From NCBI GenBank assembly GCA_029553955.1, contig JAKPJZ010000119.1, positions 1 through 64,000 of the forward strand: 64,000 nucleotides of DNA. The letters run 5' to 3'. Position numbers and translations under genes: made by a program. Positions 1 to 9,845 of the stretch are shown piece after piece (the stretch's first letter is position 1; every line of letters begins with the position of its first letter). The stretch comes from Chloroflexota bacterium. Lineage in GTDB: Bacteria; Chloroflexota; Anaerolineae; SpSt-313. Under the pieces are notes generated by a model, which had not been told where the DNA came from, made no database searches, and saw nothing but the letters and a program-made list of their open reading frames with translations.

Positions 1-270
1 GCCGGCGGGCGACCACCGCGACCGCCAACACCCCGGCCCCTCTCCCACTGCGGGGGAGAGGGGAGATGCCGGCGGGCGACCACCGCGACCGCCAACACCC
101 CGGCCCCTCTCCCACTGCGGGGGAGAGGGGAGATGCCGGCGGGCGACCACCGCGACCGCCAACACCCCGGCCCCTCTCCCACTGCGGGGGGGAGGGGGGC
201 AGCCGGCGGGCGGCCACCGTGGGGGCCCTCACCCCCAGCGCCTCTCCCACTGCGAGGGAGAGGGGAGATG
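1..270. repeat. 67-bp tandem repeat, about four units
   Basis: Units start at 1, 68 and 135, and a diverged fourth runs to about 270. The first two are identical by eye. Each contains a hairpin in which CCCCTCTCCC faces GGGAGAGGGG across a short loop. The array runs off the left edge, so its true copy number is unknown. Short open frames here are periodic and do not look like genes. Confidence 0.9.
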
Positions 271-361
271 CACCGGCCCTTGCATGGCTGGGTTTTGTTC
301 GGGCGCATGCGGAGCGCCAGGCCCAGATACCACCCCTTCCCGGGCCGGTGTGGCCGCCAGG

Positions 362-1135
362 CTATTGGGCGATGACATAGATGGCCGGCACCCAGCCGGT
401 AAAGCCGCCGGGGTCGTGCACCTCGTACCATTCCTGGCCGTCACCCGTGGCGGTGCGGCCGGTGGGCTCGAGCACCGTGCCGTCGGGCCAGGCGTGGGCC
501 TTGTCGCTCATGCGCGGCGAGTGGCGCAGATAGACGCCGTCGCCGCCTGTATTGCCGACGACCAAGCGCCCGCGCGGCGTCGCGGTGTACGTGGGCACCG
601 GGCTGGGCCAGAAGATGGCGGGCGGCGCAGCGACGGGCGTGGGCGAGACGTAGGCGTTCGGCACGGCCACAACATCCCACTGTGGCGCGATAAGGCGCGG
701 GAGGACGTTCATCAGGACGACCAGGCCGACGCCGCCGGCGAACAGCGCCAGCAAGGCGTAGGCGGCCGGGCGCGAGCCCCGGCAGGCGTGCACGATCAGG
801 AGGATCAGACCGCGCACGAGCTGGAAAGCGACCCACAGGGAGATGATCAGCAGCCCCGCGACCCAGTCACCCTTGATGTTGGGGAACCCCCAGCCCCGGC
901 CGCCCGAGCCGGTCGAAGTGTAGAGCGGCTGGCCGCTGTCACTCGTCACCTGGCGGCCGAGCGCGTCGGTGGCGGGCCGGGGGTTGCCCAGCAGGTCGCG
1001 GTCGACCCGCGGCCGGCCGAAGGCATCGGTATCGCGCTGGGAGCCAAAGAGCCCCTGCCGCTGGTGGTAGCTGCCGTCCCAGCCCTGGTCATGGATGGTG
1101 CCGTTCTCGTCGACGATGTTCTCGTCATCTGCCAT
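362..1135 (-). CDS. Membrane protein with C-terminal SH3b domain
   Basis: 257 residues. The N-terminal third is polar and rich in Asp, Asn and Gly. Two hydrophobic segments follow in the middle (near residues 95-120 and 125-150), then a Pro/Thr-rich linker. The C-terminal 65 residues look like a bacterial SH3 (SH3b) domain, with VYLRHSP near its start and GWVPAIYV at the end. SH3b domains usually bind cell-wall material or peptides, so the tail is probably outside the membrane. The start at 1135 is chosen over one 63 bp upstream because GGAGG lies about 9 bases before it. No neighbour shares its strand. The specific role is unknown. Confidence 0.75.
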   Translation of the reverse strand: MADDENIVDENGTIHDQGWDGSYHQRQGLFGSQRDTDAFGRPRVDRDLLGNPRPATDALGRQVTSDSGQPLYTSTGSGGRGWGFPNIKGDWVAGLLIISLWVAFQLVRGLILLIVHACRGSRPAAYALLALFAGGVGLVVLMNVLPRLIAPQWDVVAVPNAYVSPTPVAAPPAIFWPSPVPTYTATPRGRLVVGNTGGDGVYLRHSPRMSDKAHAWPDGTVLEPTGRTATGDGQEWYEVHDPGGFTGWVPAIYVIAQ

Positions 1136-1380
1136 GGCCGCCGCCTCCGTGGTGCGAGGATGCTGCAGTGTGGTGACGTTGCGCCTGTATGGTAGCACGC
1201 GGCAGCAGGCGCGTCAATTGCGCAGGATGTGACAATTGCCCGCGCGGCAATGCGGCAGCCCCAGACCCCCGTTAAGCCTCGGGCTGAGAAGCGGCCAAGC
1301 CCCGTTGCGGCCGTCAACTGCCGCGGCGCTGCTGGAGATGCCGGCGCCACGCTTCGCGCTACCCCGGCACGGGCCTTTGG

Positions 1381-1456
1381 GGGGTTAGGGTGGCTATGCG
1401 GCGCGGTTGGCCGGCCCGCGGGCCGGCCAACCGCGCCGCATAGCCACCCTAACCCC
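1381..1456. repeat. Long perfect palindrome P1 (76 bp)
   Basis: Two 38-base arms meet without a loop at 1418/1419 in CCCG|CGGG, with no mismatch. The outer end reads GGGGTTAGGG. The left flank (about 1345-1380) carries the family flank, with ACGCTTCGCG followed by CCGGCACGGGCC. The RAYT relic begins just to the right. Confidence 0.95.
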
Positions 1457-1466
1457 TACTTGGGAT

Positions 1467-1847
1467 ATGACCAGGTGGCTGCCACGCGAAAAGGCCACCG
1501 GCGTGGACGAGAGCCGCCATCGTCGCTCCATCCGCCTGTCGGGCTACGACTATGCCCAGGCCGGTGCCTATTTCATCACTATCTGCACCTACCAGCGCGA
1601 GTGCTTCCTGGGGCAGGTGCACGACGGCTCGTTGCGACTGTCGCCCTGTGGCGAGCTCGTGGACGAATGCTGGCGTGGCCTGCCGCTCCATTTCGCCCAC
1701 GTCGAGCTGGATGCCCATGTGATCATGCCCAATCACATACATGGCATCATTCTCATCATCGACGACGGCGTGTCTGCTGGGCCAAGCGGGATTGCCTCGA
1801 ACCCAAGCTTTCGCCATATCCCGTTGGCACCATTCTCACCGTTATAG
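1467..1847 (+). pseudogene. REP-associated tyrosine transposase (RAYT, Y1_Tnp), C-terminally truncated
   Basis: The N-terminal part matches the RAYT family of HUH single-strand transposases: RRSIRLSGYDY, then a YFITICTYQRE strand, then HVIMPNHIHGIIL with the metal-binding HxH. Intact members are about 150-220 residues and carry a catalytic tyrosine followed by an R-x-YI-x-x-NP region. Neither is visible here. After HGIIL the reading frame turns into unrelated sequence and stops at 1847, so the gene looks broken and inactive. The start at 1467 (MTRWLPREK) avoids the palindrome; an upstream in-frame ATG at 1407 lies inside P1. RAYTs mobilise or maintain REP-type palindromic repeats in other bacteria, so its contact with P1 is suggestive. 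Confidence 0.75.
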
Positions 1848-2056
1848 AACTCTACGCCCTGGAGCGGAATCCTGGTGGCGCGGGCGATGATGTGCTTCGG
1901 CGGATAGAGTCTCAACTGCCCTCGACCCGCCCATTCTATCAGGATTTCAGGCAACTGTATAGACTAGTAACTTGTGCAGATATGTGGGCGTGTTTCGTGG
2001 TGTACCGTGCATCTACACTTGCCCACAGCACGATATGATGGATCGGCGCCCTTCTG
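1848..2056. other. Intergenic remnant, no gene supported
   Basis: Open stretches exist on both strands, but none resembles a known protein or has a convincing ribosome-binding site. It lies between the broken RAYT and the BREX promoter and may be debris from an insertion. Confidence 0.4.
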
Positions 2057-2085
2057 TTGACAGGCATGGGCTAGCCTTGTATATT
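2057..2085 (+). promoter_or_regulatory. Promoter of the BREX cluster
   Basis: TTGACA at 2057-2062, a 17-base spacer, then TATATT at 2080-2085: a near-consensus housekeeping promoter about 85 bases before brxF. No other strong promoter was seen inside the cluster, so the genes may be one transcript. Confidence 0.75.
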
Positions 2086-2170
2086 ACACCCTGTACACTA
2101 CACCTGCTTGGTTCGCCAGGCGCCGACTACCATACGGCGGCCATGGCGGGGCGACGAGCAAGGAGGCATC

Positions 2171-2650
2171 GTGCCCGCATCACTGCCAGAACAGATCCTC
2201 CGCGCTATCGACGACGCGGGCGACCTCTACTACCGCCTCGTCCTCCTCGCGGCGCCCGCCGGCGGCGGCAAGACGGCGGCGCTGCTGGCGCTGGCCGAGC
2301 GGCCCGGCTTCCGTTACCTCAACGTCAACCTCGAGCTGAGCCGGCGCCTGCTCGAGCTGAGCGCGCGCGAACGCTCGCTGGCGGTGCCGCGGCTGCTCGG
2401 CGAGATCGTGGCTGGCGACGGTCACGTGGCCCTGCTCGACAATATCGAGATCCTCTTTGACGTCTCCCTCAAGGTCGATCCCTTGCGCCTGCTGCAGCGG
2501 CTCTCGCGCAACCGCACGGTCGTCGCGGCGTGGAACGGTTCGGTCGAGGGTGGCTACCTGACCTACGCCGCGCCCGACCACGCCGAGCACCGCCGCTATG
2601 CGGCGCGCGAGCTGTTGGTGCTGCGGCCCAAGGCGGGGAGCGGCCTCTGA
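2171..2650 (+). CDS. brxF: BREX type 3 small ATPase BrxF
   Basis: 159 residues. A P-loop APAGGGKT lies near residues 27-34 and an acidic LLDNIEILFD strand (Walker B-like) near 85-95. Size, motif and position directly before a large BrxC fit BrxF, the small P-loop protein of type 3 BREX phage defence. The start is GTG at 2171, with AAGGAGG four bases upstream; the frame stays open further upstream, but no other start has a good ribosome-binding site. It is followed after 24 bases by brxC. BrxF identity rests on context and the P-loop; the biochemical role of BrxF is poorly known. Confidence 0.7.
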   Translation: MPASLPEQILRAIDDAGDLYYRLVLLAAPAGGGKTAALLALAERPGFRYLNVNLELSRRLLELSARERSLAVPRLLGEIVAGDGHVALLDNIEILFDVSLKVDPLRLLQRLSRNRTVVAAWNGSVEGGYLTYAAPDHAEHRRYAARELLVLRPKAGSGL

Positions 2651-2674
2651 TGGTGCTGATAGAAGGAGCGCATC

Positions 2675-5600
2675 GTGAAGTATGGTGACTTGATCCAGTT
2701 CGAGCCCATCGAAACGGCGGTGCAACTGCTCCACGCCGACGAGGGGGCGCGGGCACAGCAACTGGTGTCGACCTATGTCATCTCGGCCGACATGGCCGAG
2801 CGGCTGCTGTTCGTCGCCTTCCCACAGCTCCAGTTCCAGCAGCCGGCCGACAACAAGGGCCTGCTCGTGGTGGGCAACTATGGCACCGGCAAGTCGCACC
2901 TGATGTCGGCCATCTCGGCGGTGGCCGAGCACGCCGAGCTGGCGGGCGCGCTGCGCCATCCCCAGGTAGCCCAGGCCGCCGCGGCCATTGCCGGCAGGTT
3001 CAAAGTAGTGCGCGTCGAGATCGGCTCGACCGAGAACTCGCTGCGCAACATGCTCACCCACGAGCTGGAGGAGCACCTGGCCGCGCTGGACGTGAGCTAC
3101 AGCTTCCCATCGGCGAGCGAGGTGACCAGCAACAAGCCGGCGCTGAGCCAGATGATGGCCGCCTTCCACGAGCGCTACCCCGACCACGGACTGCTGCTCG
3201 TGGTCGACGAGCTGCTCGATTACCTGGCCAGCCGCGGCGACCACGACCTGCGGCGCGACCTCAACTTTTTGCGCGAGCTGGGCGAAGCCTGCCGCGACCT
3301 CAAATTCCGCGTCATCGCCGGCATACAGGAGATGCTCTTCGACAACCCGCGCTTTGCCTACGTGGCCGAGACGATGCGCCGCGTGAAGGACCGCTTCGAG
3401 CAGGTGCTCATCGCGCGCAGCGATGTCAAGTACGTCGTCGCCCAGCGCCTGCTGCGCAAAGACGCCGGGCAGGAGGCCAAGATCAGAGCCCACCTGACGC
3501 CCTTTGCCAGGTTCTATGGCGACATGGGCGCCCGTATGGATGAGTACGTCAGCCTCTTCCCGGTGCACCCGGCCTACATCGACATCTTTGACCGCCTCGC
3601 CGTCGTCGAAAAGCGCGAGGCGCTGCGCACGCTCTCGCGCGCCATGCAGCGCCTGCTCGACCAGGAGGTGCCCCCAGACCGTCCTGGCCTGATCGCATTC
3701 GATAGCTACTGGCAGACCCTGCGCGAGAATGCGGCCTTCCGCGCCATCCCCGATGTAGGCGAGGTGCTCAAGTGCGCCACCCGGCTGGAGGAGCTGGTCG
3801 AGGTCGGCTACCCCAAGGGCAAGGACAAGGCCTTTGCCCGGCGCATCATCCACGGCCTCAGCGTCTACCGCCTGGCGGTGGGCGACATCCAGGCCAAGGT
3901 CGGCCTGACCGCCGAGGCGCTGCGCGATGCGCTCTGCCTCTACGAGCCGCTGGTGGCCGAGCTGGGCGGCGACCCGGCCGACGACCTGCGCGGCGAGGTG
4001 GAGACGGCGCTGCGCCTGATCAGCAGCACGGTCAACGGCCAGTTCATCTCGGCCAGCGAGTACGACGCCGACGGCCGTCCGGGCGGCCAGTTCTACCTCG
4101 ACGTGCACAAGATCGTGGATTATCCTGCCGAGATCGACAAGCGCGCCGAGAGCCTCGACGACGACACGCTGGACCGCTACTACTTTGAGGCCCTCACGCG
4201 GGCGCTCGAGTGCAGCGATCAGACGCGCGTGCCCCACTACCGCATCTGGGAGCACGAGCTCGAATGGCGCCAGCGCAAGGCCTCAAGGCGGGGCTACCTC
4301 TTCTTTGGTGCGCCCAACGAGCGCTCGACGGCGCAGCCGCCGCGCGACTTTTACCTCTACTTCCTGCAGCCGCACCAGCCGCCCACCTTCGACGACGAGA
4401 AGAAGGCCGACGAGGTCTTTTTCCGGCTCACCGGCGCCGACGATGCCTTCCGCCTGCACCTGCGCCGCTACGCCGCCGCCCAAGAGCTGGCCGCCATTCA
4501 CTCGGGCGTCGACAAGGAAGCCTACGAGCAGTTTGCCAGTGACTTTTTGCAAAAGCTGGTCAAGTGGCTGCAGGAGCACATGGCGGGCGCCTTTGCGGTG
4601 ACGCACCAGGGCAAGGCGCTGCCCCTGCTCGAATGGCTCAAGGGCCAGCCCGCCGGCGTTGGCGGCGTGCCGGCCAACGTGCGCGACCTGCTCAACGCCG
4701 TGGCTGCGAGCTGCCTGGCGGCCCACTTTGCCGACCAGGCACCCGAATACCCCAGCTTCTCGGTGCTCGTCACCGCTGCCAACCGCGCCCAGGCCGCACA
4801 GGATGCGCTGCGCTGGCTCAAGGGCACCGTCAAGACGCAGCAGGCTGCGGCCGTGCTCGACGCGCTGGAGCTGCTCGACGGCGACCAGCTCGACCCGCCG
4901 CGCTCGCGCTACGCCAACCACATCCTCGGCGAGCTGCAGAAGAAGGGCGGCCAGGTGCTGAACCGCGCCGAGCTGATCAGCGACGTGCATGGCGTGGAAT
5001 ACCTGGCGCCCGAGCGCTTCCGCCTGGAGCCCGAGTGGGTGGTGGTGCTGGCGGCGGCGCTCGTCTACCGCGGCGATGCCGAGCTGGTCATCCCCGGCGC
5101 CCGCTTCGACGCGGGCATGCTCGATGCCCTCGCGGCCACGCCACTCAGCGAGCTGGTCAATTTCAAGCACCTCGCCCCCGCCAGGGAGTGGCCGCTGCCC
5201 GCGCTGCGCGCGCTCTTTGAGCTGCTCGGCCTGGCGCCAGGGCTGGCCGTGCTGGTGACGCAGGGGCAGGATGGCCCGGCGCAGCAGCTGCAAAAGGCGC
5301 TGGCCGAACGGGTCAACCGGCTGGTGCTGGCGCGGCAGCCGTTGCAGGGCGGCATGCTCTTTTGGGGCCAGCCTGTGCTCACCACTCCCGAGCAGGAGGC
5401 GACGCGCGCCCAGCTCGACGCGCTGAAGGGGTTCCTGGAATCGCTGCAGGCCTACACCACGCCAGGCAAGTTCAAGAACCTGCGCTATACCGAAGCCGAG
5501 ATCAAGGCCCAGGCGCCGGCGGTGCAGGCGCTCGAGCGGCTGGTCGCGCTGCAGGCGCTGCTGGCCGAGCTGGCGCCGCTGACAGGCTACCTGGGCCAGG

Positions 5601-6430
5601 CCGAGGCCGCGCTGCCCAAGGATCATGCGCAGGACCTGCTCGCCGCCATGCTGGAGGCACGCAACGACATCGTGGCCCAGTTGCGCACGCCCGCCAAGCG
5701 AGAAGCCCCAGGCTTTGCGCAGGCCACCCTGCAGCGCCTGGGCGCGCTGAAGAAGGGCTATATCCAGGCCTACGCCAGCCTGCACGCCCGCGCCCGCCTG
5801 GGCACCAGCGAGCATCAGCGGCAGATGGCCTTGCTCAAAGACTATCGCTTGCTGCGCCTGCGCAAGCTGACGGCCATCGAGCTGCTGCCGGCGCACCAGT
5901 TCAAGGCCATCGAGCTGCGCCTGACCGGCCTCAAGTGCTGCCCGGCGCTGCTCACCGCCGAGCTCGAGGCCTACCCCATCTGCGGCCACTGCGGCTACAA
6001 CCCGGCGACCGAGCCGCTGTACATGAGCGTCAACGCCATCCTCGACAGCGTCGACCAACAGATGAGCAAGATGCTGGCCGACTGGACTCAGATCCTGCTG
6101 CAGAACCTCGACGAAGCGGCCACGCCCCAGAACCTGGCGCTACTCGGCCCCGAGCGCCGGGCACTGGTCGAGGCCCTGCTCGCCTCGCGCACGCTGCCCT
6201 ACGAGCTGAGCGACGAGCTCATTGCCGCCATCCGCGAGCTGCTGGCCGGGCTGGTCAAGGTCGTCATCGCCATCGACGAGCTGCGCGCCGTACTGGCTGC
6301 CGATGGGGCGCCGGTCACGCCGGCAGAGACGAGGAAACGCTTTGAGCAGTATCTGGCCGCGCTGACGAAAGGCCTGGATCCGGGCAAGGTTCGCGTCGTA
6401 GTGCAAGACAACAGGGGCGAGCCGGCCTAG
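2675..6430 (+). CDS. brxC: BREX large ATPase BrxC/PglY
   Basis: 1251 residues, the usual size for BrxC. Walker [10 protein letters not shown] is at residues 67-75 and a Walker B-like [12 protein letters not shown] near 172-183. These mark the AAA+ domain at the N terminus; the long remainder is mostly helical. Near residue 1075-1100 is a cysteine cluster ending in CGHCGY that could bind zinc. BrxC is an essential part of BREX, which methylates host DNA and blocks phage replication. The GTG start at 2675 has AAGGAG 7 bases upstream. It sits between brxF and pglXI as in type 3 systems. The family call is firm; the zinc site is inference. Confidence 0.85.
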   Translation: MKYGDLIQFEPIETAVQLLHADEGARAQQLVSTYVISADMAERLLFVAFPQLQFQQPADNKGLLVVGNYGTGKSHLMSAISAVAEHAELAGALRHPQVAQAAAAIAGRFKVVRVEIGSTENSLRNMLTHELEEHLAALDVSYSFPSASEVTSNKPALSQMMAAFHERYPDHGLLLVVDELLDYLASRGDHDLRRDLNFLRELGEACRDLKFRVIAGIQEMLFDNPRFAYVAETMRRVKDRFEQVLIARSDVKYVVAQRLLRKDAGQEAKIRAHLTPFARFYGDMGARMDEYVSLFPVHPAYIDIFDRLAVVEKREALRTLSRAMQRLLDQEVPPDRPGLIAFDSYWQTLRENAAFRAIPDVGEVLKCATRLEELVEVGYPKGKDKAFARRIIHGLSVYRLAVGDIQAKVGLTAEALRDALCLYEPLVAELGGDPADDLRGEVETALRLISSTVNGQFISASEYDADGRPGGQFYLDVHKIVDYPAEIDKRAESLDDDTLDRYYFEALTRALECSDQTRVPHYRIWEHELEWRQRKASRRGYLFFGAPNERSTAQPPRDFYLYFLQPHQPPTFDDEKKADEVFFRLTGADDAFRLHLRRYAAAQELAAIHSGVDKEAYEQFASDFLQKLVKWLQEHMAGAFAVTHQGKALPLLEWLKGQPAGVGGVPANVRDLLNAVAASCLAAHFADQAPEYPSFSVLVTAANRAQAAQDALRWLKGTVKTQQAAAVLDALELLDGDQLDPPRSRYANHILGELQKKGGQVLNRAELISDVHGVEYLAPERFRLEPEWVVVLAAALVYRGDAELVIPGARFDAGMLDALAATPLSELVNFKHLAPAREWPLPALRALFELLGLAPGLAVLVTQGQDGPAQQLQKALAERVNRLVLARQPLQGGMLFWGQPVLTTPEQEATRAQLDALKGFLESLQAYTTPGKFKNLRYTEAEIKAQAPAVQALERLVALQALLAELAPLTGYLGQAEAALPKDHAQDLLAAMLEARNDIVAQLRTPAKREAPGFAQATLQRLGALKKGYIQAYASLHARARLGTSEHQRQMALLKDYRLLRLRKLTAIELLPAHQFKAIELRLTGLKCCPALLTAELEAYPICGHCGYNPATEPLYMSVNAILDSVDQQMSKMLADWTQILLQNLDEAATPQNLALLGPERRALVEALLASRTLPYELSDELIAAIRELLAGLVKVVIAIDELRAVLAADGAPVTPAETRKRFEQYLAALTKGLDPGKVRVVVQDNRGEPA

Positions 6431-6516
6431 CAGGCTGTCGCAAAACCATCCCGCTGGCCGCAGCATCCCGGTAGCAGCCGGGCACTTTGCTGCGCTGCCG
6501 CCCGGCTCTGAGCCAG

Positions 6517-6612
6517 GAGGGGTTCTTGGTTGGCTGGCCCTGCTGGCCGCCCCTGGCGCGCCTGCGGGCGCGCCAGGGGCGGCCAGCAGGGCCAGCCAAC
6601 CAAGAACCCCTC
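6517..6612. repeat. Long perfect palindrome P2 (46-base arms, 4-base loop)
   Basis: Left arm 6517-6562, loop TGCG, right arm 6567-6612, no mismatch. This is the longest of the family and the only one with a loop. The outer end reads GAGGGGTTCTTGG. The right flank (6613-6665) holds the conserved flank A on the reverse strand (GCTTCGC and GCCCGG). The left flank (about 6445-6516) holds flank B, itself able to pair GCCGGG with CCCGGC. It lies inside the BREX operon between brxC and pglXI. Confidence 0.95.
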
Positions 6613-6687
6613 ACAAGGGCCTATGCCGGGCTCGTGCGAAGCATGCCAGCCGGCACTCGCCCGGATTGTTGACAGTGAGGAGAGGCC

Positions 6688-9480
6688 ATGACAGACGCCG
6701 ACGCAGGCACGCAGACCCCCCTGTGGTCCAATGACGACCAGCAGCCCCAGGGCACTGTCGAGTGCCTGGGCATGACTTTCGAGAGCGACGAGGCGCGCCG
6801 CGCCTACTTTCTCGACAGGCTGCGCGCCAAGCTCGCCGATCCCGAGTTCCGCAAGATCGAGGGCTTTCCTATCGGCGAGGATGAGGACATCCTGCGCCTC
6901 TCCGACCCGCCCTACTACACCGCCTGCCCCAACCCCTTTATCGAGGATTTCATCCGCTGCTACGGCCGGCCCTACGACCCCGAGCACGACGGCTATCACC
7001 GCGAGCCCTTTGCCGCCGACGTCAGCGAGGGCAAGAGCGACCCCATCTACAACGCCCACAGCTACCACACCAAGGTGCCACACAAGGCCATCATGCGCTA
7101 CATCCTGCACTACACCGAGCCCGGCGACATTGTCTACGATGGCTTTTGCGGCAGTGGCATGACCGGCGTCGCCGCGCAGCTCTGCGGCGACGCCAAGGCC
7201 GTGCAAGCGCTGGGCTACCGCGTCGAGGGCGATACCGTCTATGACGGCGAGACGGCCATTGCCCGCCTCGGCGCGCGCCGGGCCGTGCTCGTCGACCTCT
7301 CGCCGGCGGCCACCTTTATCGCCTACAACTATAATGTGCCAGTGGATGTTGATGCCTTCCAGTCCGCTGCAACGGGAGTGCTTGATCGTTTCGATGCCGA
7401 GTGCGGATGGATGTACAGGACCAGACACAGCGACGGTAGGCTCGTCGGACGGATCAACTACGTGATCTGGTCTGACGTCTTTCTGTGCCCCCAATGCCAG
7501 TGTGAGGTGATCTTCTGGCTCCACGCTAGTGAGGACGGCCAGATCAGGGATAACATCGGCTGTCCGAACTGTGGAGCAGAAGTCAGCAAGCGTTCACTCG
7601 AGAGGGCCAAGACGACGGTAGTTGACCGAGCCTTAGGCAGACCCGTACCAAAAGCCAAGCGCGTTCCTGTTGTGATCAACTATGCTGTCGGTCAAACACG
7701 CTTCGAGAAGGCTCCCGACGAAGAGGACCTCTCTCTTCTGGACCGGATTGAGCACGAGGCAATCCCCGTATGGTATCCGACCGACCGAATAGACAGGGAT
7801 ATCGACCTTTGGTATGAACGGGACTACCGCAGTCTGGGAATCTACACCGTGGACTCCTTCTTCCACCAGCGCAGTCTCATGACGATGGCCCTTCTGCAAG
7901 AGCAGATCTCTAGCAAGCAAGGCAGAGTTGGAGCCTTGCTGCGATTCTGGCTTCAGTCGGTGCTCATGGGTTTCTCGCTGCTCAACCGGTATCGGGCCAA
8001 GGGGTACTCACAGGTAAACCAGATCCTCAGTGGGACACTCTATGTCGGCGCAGTGCTAGCCGAGATTAGCCCCTGGTATGCTCTTGTGGGCAAGATTGCC
8101 CGACTCAGAACATTTGGGTTTCTGAAGAACGGGCGTGCCATCATCGCAACGAGGTCGGCAACTGCGAGTAGTGTGCCTGATGCGTCTGTCGATTACATTT
8201 TCACTGACCCCCCATTTGGCAGCAACATCATCTATTCCGACCTTAGTATCATATGGGAGTCGTGGCTTCGGTTGTCAACGAACACGGGTTCGGAAGCAGT
8301 AGTACACCGACGCAAGAAGGCGCAGGCATCCACTCTCGGGGATTACGCGCAACTCATGGCGAGCTGCTTCGCCGAGATGCGACGCGTGCTCAAACCTGGC
8401 CGCTGGATCACGGTGGAGTTCCATAACTCAAAGAATAGTGTCTGGAATGCTATACAGGTCGCGCTCCAGCGTGCAGGTTTGGTAGTCGCCGATGTGCGCA
8501 CGCTGGACAAGCAGACGGGGACGTTTAAGCAGGTAACCGCGTCAGGCGCTGTGAAGCAGGATCTTGTAGTCTCGGCCTATAAGCCTGATGGTGGTCTTGA
8601 GGAACGCTTCCAGCTTGAGGCCGGGACGGAAGAAGGGGCATGGGATTTTGCGCGGGCGCATCTGCAGCAGCTCCCTGTGTTTGTGCTAGAGGATGACCGC
8701 GTTCAGATGGTTCCTGAACGCATGAACTACCTGCTGTTCGACAGAATGGTGGCGTTCCATGTCGAGCGAGGAGTCACAGTACCCCTCTCTGCTTCGGAGT
8801 TCTACACCGGGCTAAAGCAACGCTTCGTGGAGCGCGATGGCATGTACTTCCTGCCCGAGCAGGCCGCCGAGTACGACCAGAAGCGCGCCGCAGCCAGCGA
8901 GGTGATGCAACTGCAGCTCATCATCACCGGCGAGGAGTCGGCCATCCAGTGGCTGCGTCTTCGGCTCGACGACCATCCCCAAACCTTCCAGGAGCTGCAC
9001 CCGCAGTTCATGCGCGAGCTCGCCGGCTGGCAGCGCCACGAGCGGCCGCTGGAGCTCGCCGAGCTGCTGGAGCAGAACTTTTTGTGCTACGATGGCGTAG
9101 GCGCGCTGCCGGCGCAAATCCGGCGTTACCTCTCGGCAAGCGACGAGGCGCTGCGCGACCTGCCCGCCGAGCACCCGGCGCTCCTTGCCGCCGCCCGCGA
9201 CCGCTGGTACGTGCCCGACCCCAACCGTGCCGGCGACCTGGAAAAGCTGCGCGAGCGGGCGCTCTTGCGCGAGTTTGACGACTATCGCCGCAGCAAGGAG
9301 CGCAAGCTCAAGGTCTTCCGGCTCGAGGCGGTGCGCGCCGGCTTTAGGCGCGCCTGGCAGGAAAAGGACTATCAGACCATCCTCGAGGTGGCCGCCAAGA
9401 TCCCCGACGACGTGCTGCAGGAGGACGCCAAGCTGCTGATGTGGCGCGAGCAGGCGCGCACGCGTGTGGGCGAGGCGTAG
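6688..9480 (+). CDS. pglXI: BREX DNA adenine methyltransferase PglX (PglXI type)
   Basis: 930 residues. The SAM-binding motif FCGSGMTG is near residues 152-159 and the catalytic TDPPFGSN near 505-512. Between them are two CxxC pairs (about 267-294) that look like a zinc ribbon. This motif order and spacing fit the PglXI methyltransferases of type 3 BREX, which mark host DNA so that BREX can tell it from phage DNA. The start at 6688 follows GAGGAG. The gene is mosaic: about 7325-8825, covering the catalytic DPPF and probable target-recognition part, is clearly less GC-rich and uses more A/T-ending codons than both ends. That suggests exchange of the specificity region. Confidence 0.85.
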   Translation: MTDADAGTQTPLWSNDDQQPQGTVECLGMTFESDEARRAYFLDRLRAKLADPEFRKIEGFPIGEDEDILRLSDPPYYTACPNPFIEDFIRCYGRPYDPEHDGYHREPFAADVSEGKSDPIYNAHSYHTKVPHKAIMRYILHYTEPGDIVYDGFCGSGMTGVAAQLCGDAKAVQALGYRVEGDTVYDGETAIARLGARRAVLVDLSPAATFIAYNYNVPVDVDAFQSAATGVLDRFDAECGWMYRTRHSDGRLVGRINYVIWSDVFLCPQCQCEVIFWLHASEDGQIRDNIGCPNCGAEVSKRSLERAKTTVVDRALGRPVPKAKRVPVVINYAVGQTRFEKAPDEEDLSLLDRIEHEAIPVWYPTDRIDRDIDLWYERDYRSLGIYTVDSFFHQRSLMTMALLQEQISSKQGRVGALLRFWLQSVLMGFSLLNRYRAKGYSQVNQILSGTLYVGAVLAEISPWYALVGKIARLRTFGFLKNGRAIIATRSATASSVPDASVDYIFTDPPFGSNIIYSDLSIIWESWLRLSTNTGSEAVVHRRKKAQASTLGDYAQLMASCFAEMRRVLKPGRWITVEFHNSKNSVWNAIQVALQRAGLVVADVRTLDKQTGTFKQVTASGAVKQDLVVSAYKPDGGLEERFQLEAGTEEGAWDFARAHLQQLPVFVLEDDRVQMVPERMNYLLFDRMVAFHVERGVTVPLSASEFYTGLKQRFVERDGMYFLPEQAAEYDQKRAAASEVMQLQLIITGEESAIQWLRLRLDDHPQTFQELHPQFMRELAGWQRHERPLELAELLEQNFLCYDGVGALPAQIRRYLSASDEALRDLPAEHPALLAAARDRWYVPDPNRAGDLEKLRERALLREFDDYRRSKERKLKVFRLEAVRAGFRRAWQEKDYQTILEVAAKIPDDVLQEDAKLLMWREQARTRVGEA

Positions 9481-9498
9481 TGCTGTAGACCTGGCAGG

Positions 9499-9835
9499 TC
9501 TCGGAGACCTGTCACAGCGATTTCCATGGCGGGTGGTCAGCGCCAGCTTTCTGGCAAAGACTCCGTCCAGTTCGCGCCACAGCCGATAGGCGATTCCGCC
9601 TCCTGCAGGGTGGGGCCCTCGCTACCCGTCCCCCGTCGCGGGGGAATTGGGGCACACGACTGCGCCCAGTGTGGCCAAGAAGCGGCAAACGAGCCGTGAG
9701 GGGTGACGACAGCCAGCCCAATTCCCCCGCGACGGGGGAACGGTAGGGGGGCCCTAGCCGCCGGCATGGACAGGCCCCTGGCGGAGTTTTCGCCAATCGA
9801 TACGCCGCCATGGGAATCGGTGTGTCAGGTCTGCA
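9499..9835. mobile_element. MITE-like inverted-repeat element, copy 1, in the expected brxHII slot
   Basis: The left end (about 9503-9533) and right end (about 9803-9833) are near-complementary: GACCTG, CACA, CGATT and CCATGGCGG repeat in inverse order. Inside, 9618-9760 is a second inverted repeat built on CCCCGTCGCGGGGGAATT, a family also present at 34691-34847. There is no coding frame for a transposase. A relative lies at 19492-19680 and a fragment at 42225-42330. The element fills the gap between pglXI and pglZ, and its right end supplies the AAGGAGA before pglZ. Confidence 0.75.
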
Positions 9836-9845
9836 AGGAGAGACA

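Noticed and set aside
66-380. Short proteins predicted in the 67-bp tandem repeats
   Set aside because: Periodic Pro/Arg-rich translation of a repeat; no ribosome-binding site and no relation to known proteins.
2180-6058. Very long minus-strand open frames opposite brxF and brxC
   Set aside because: Typical antisense shadows of GC-rich genes; the plus-strand frames carry the motifs.
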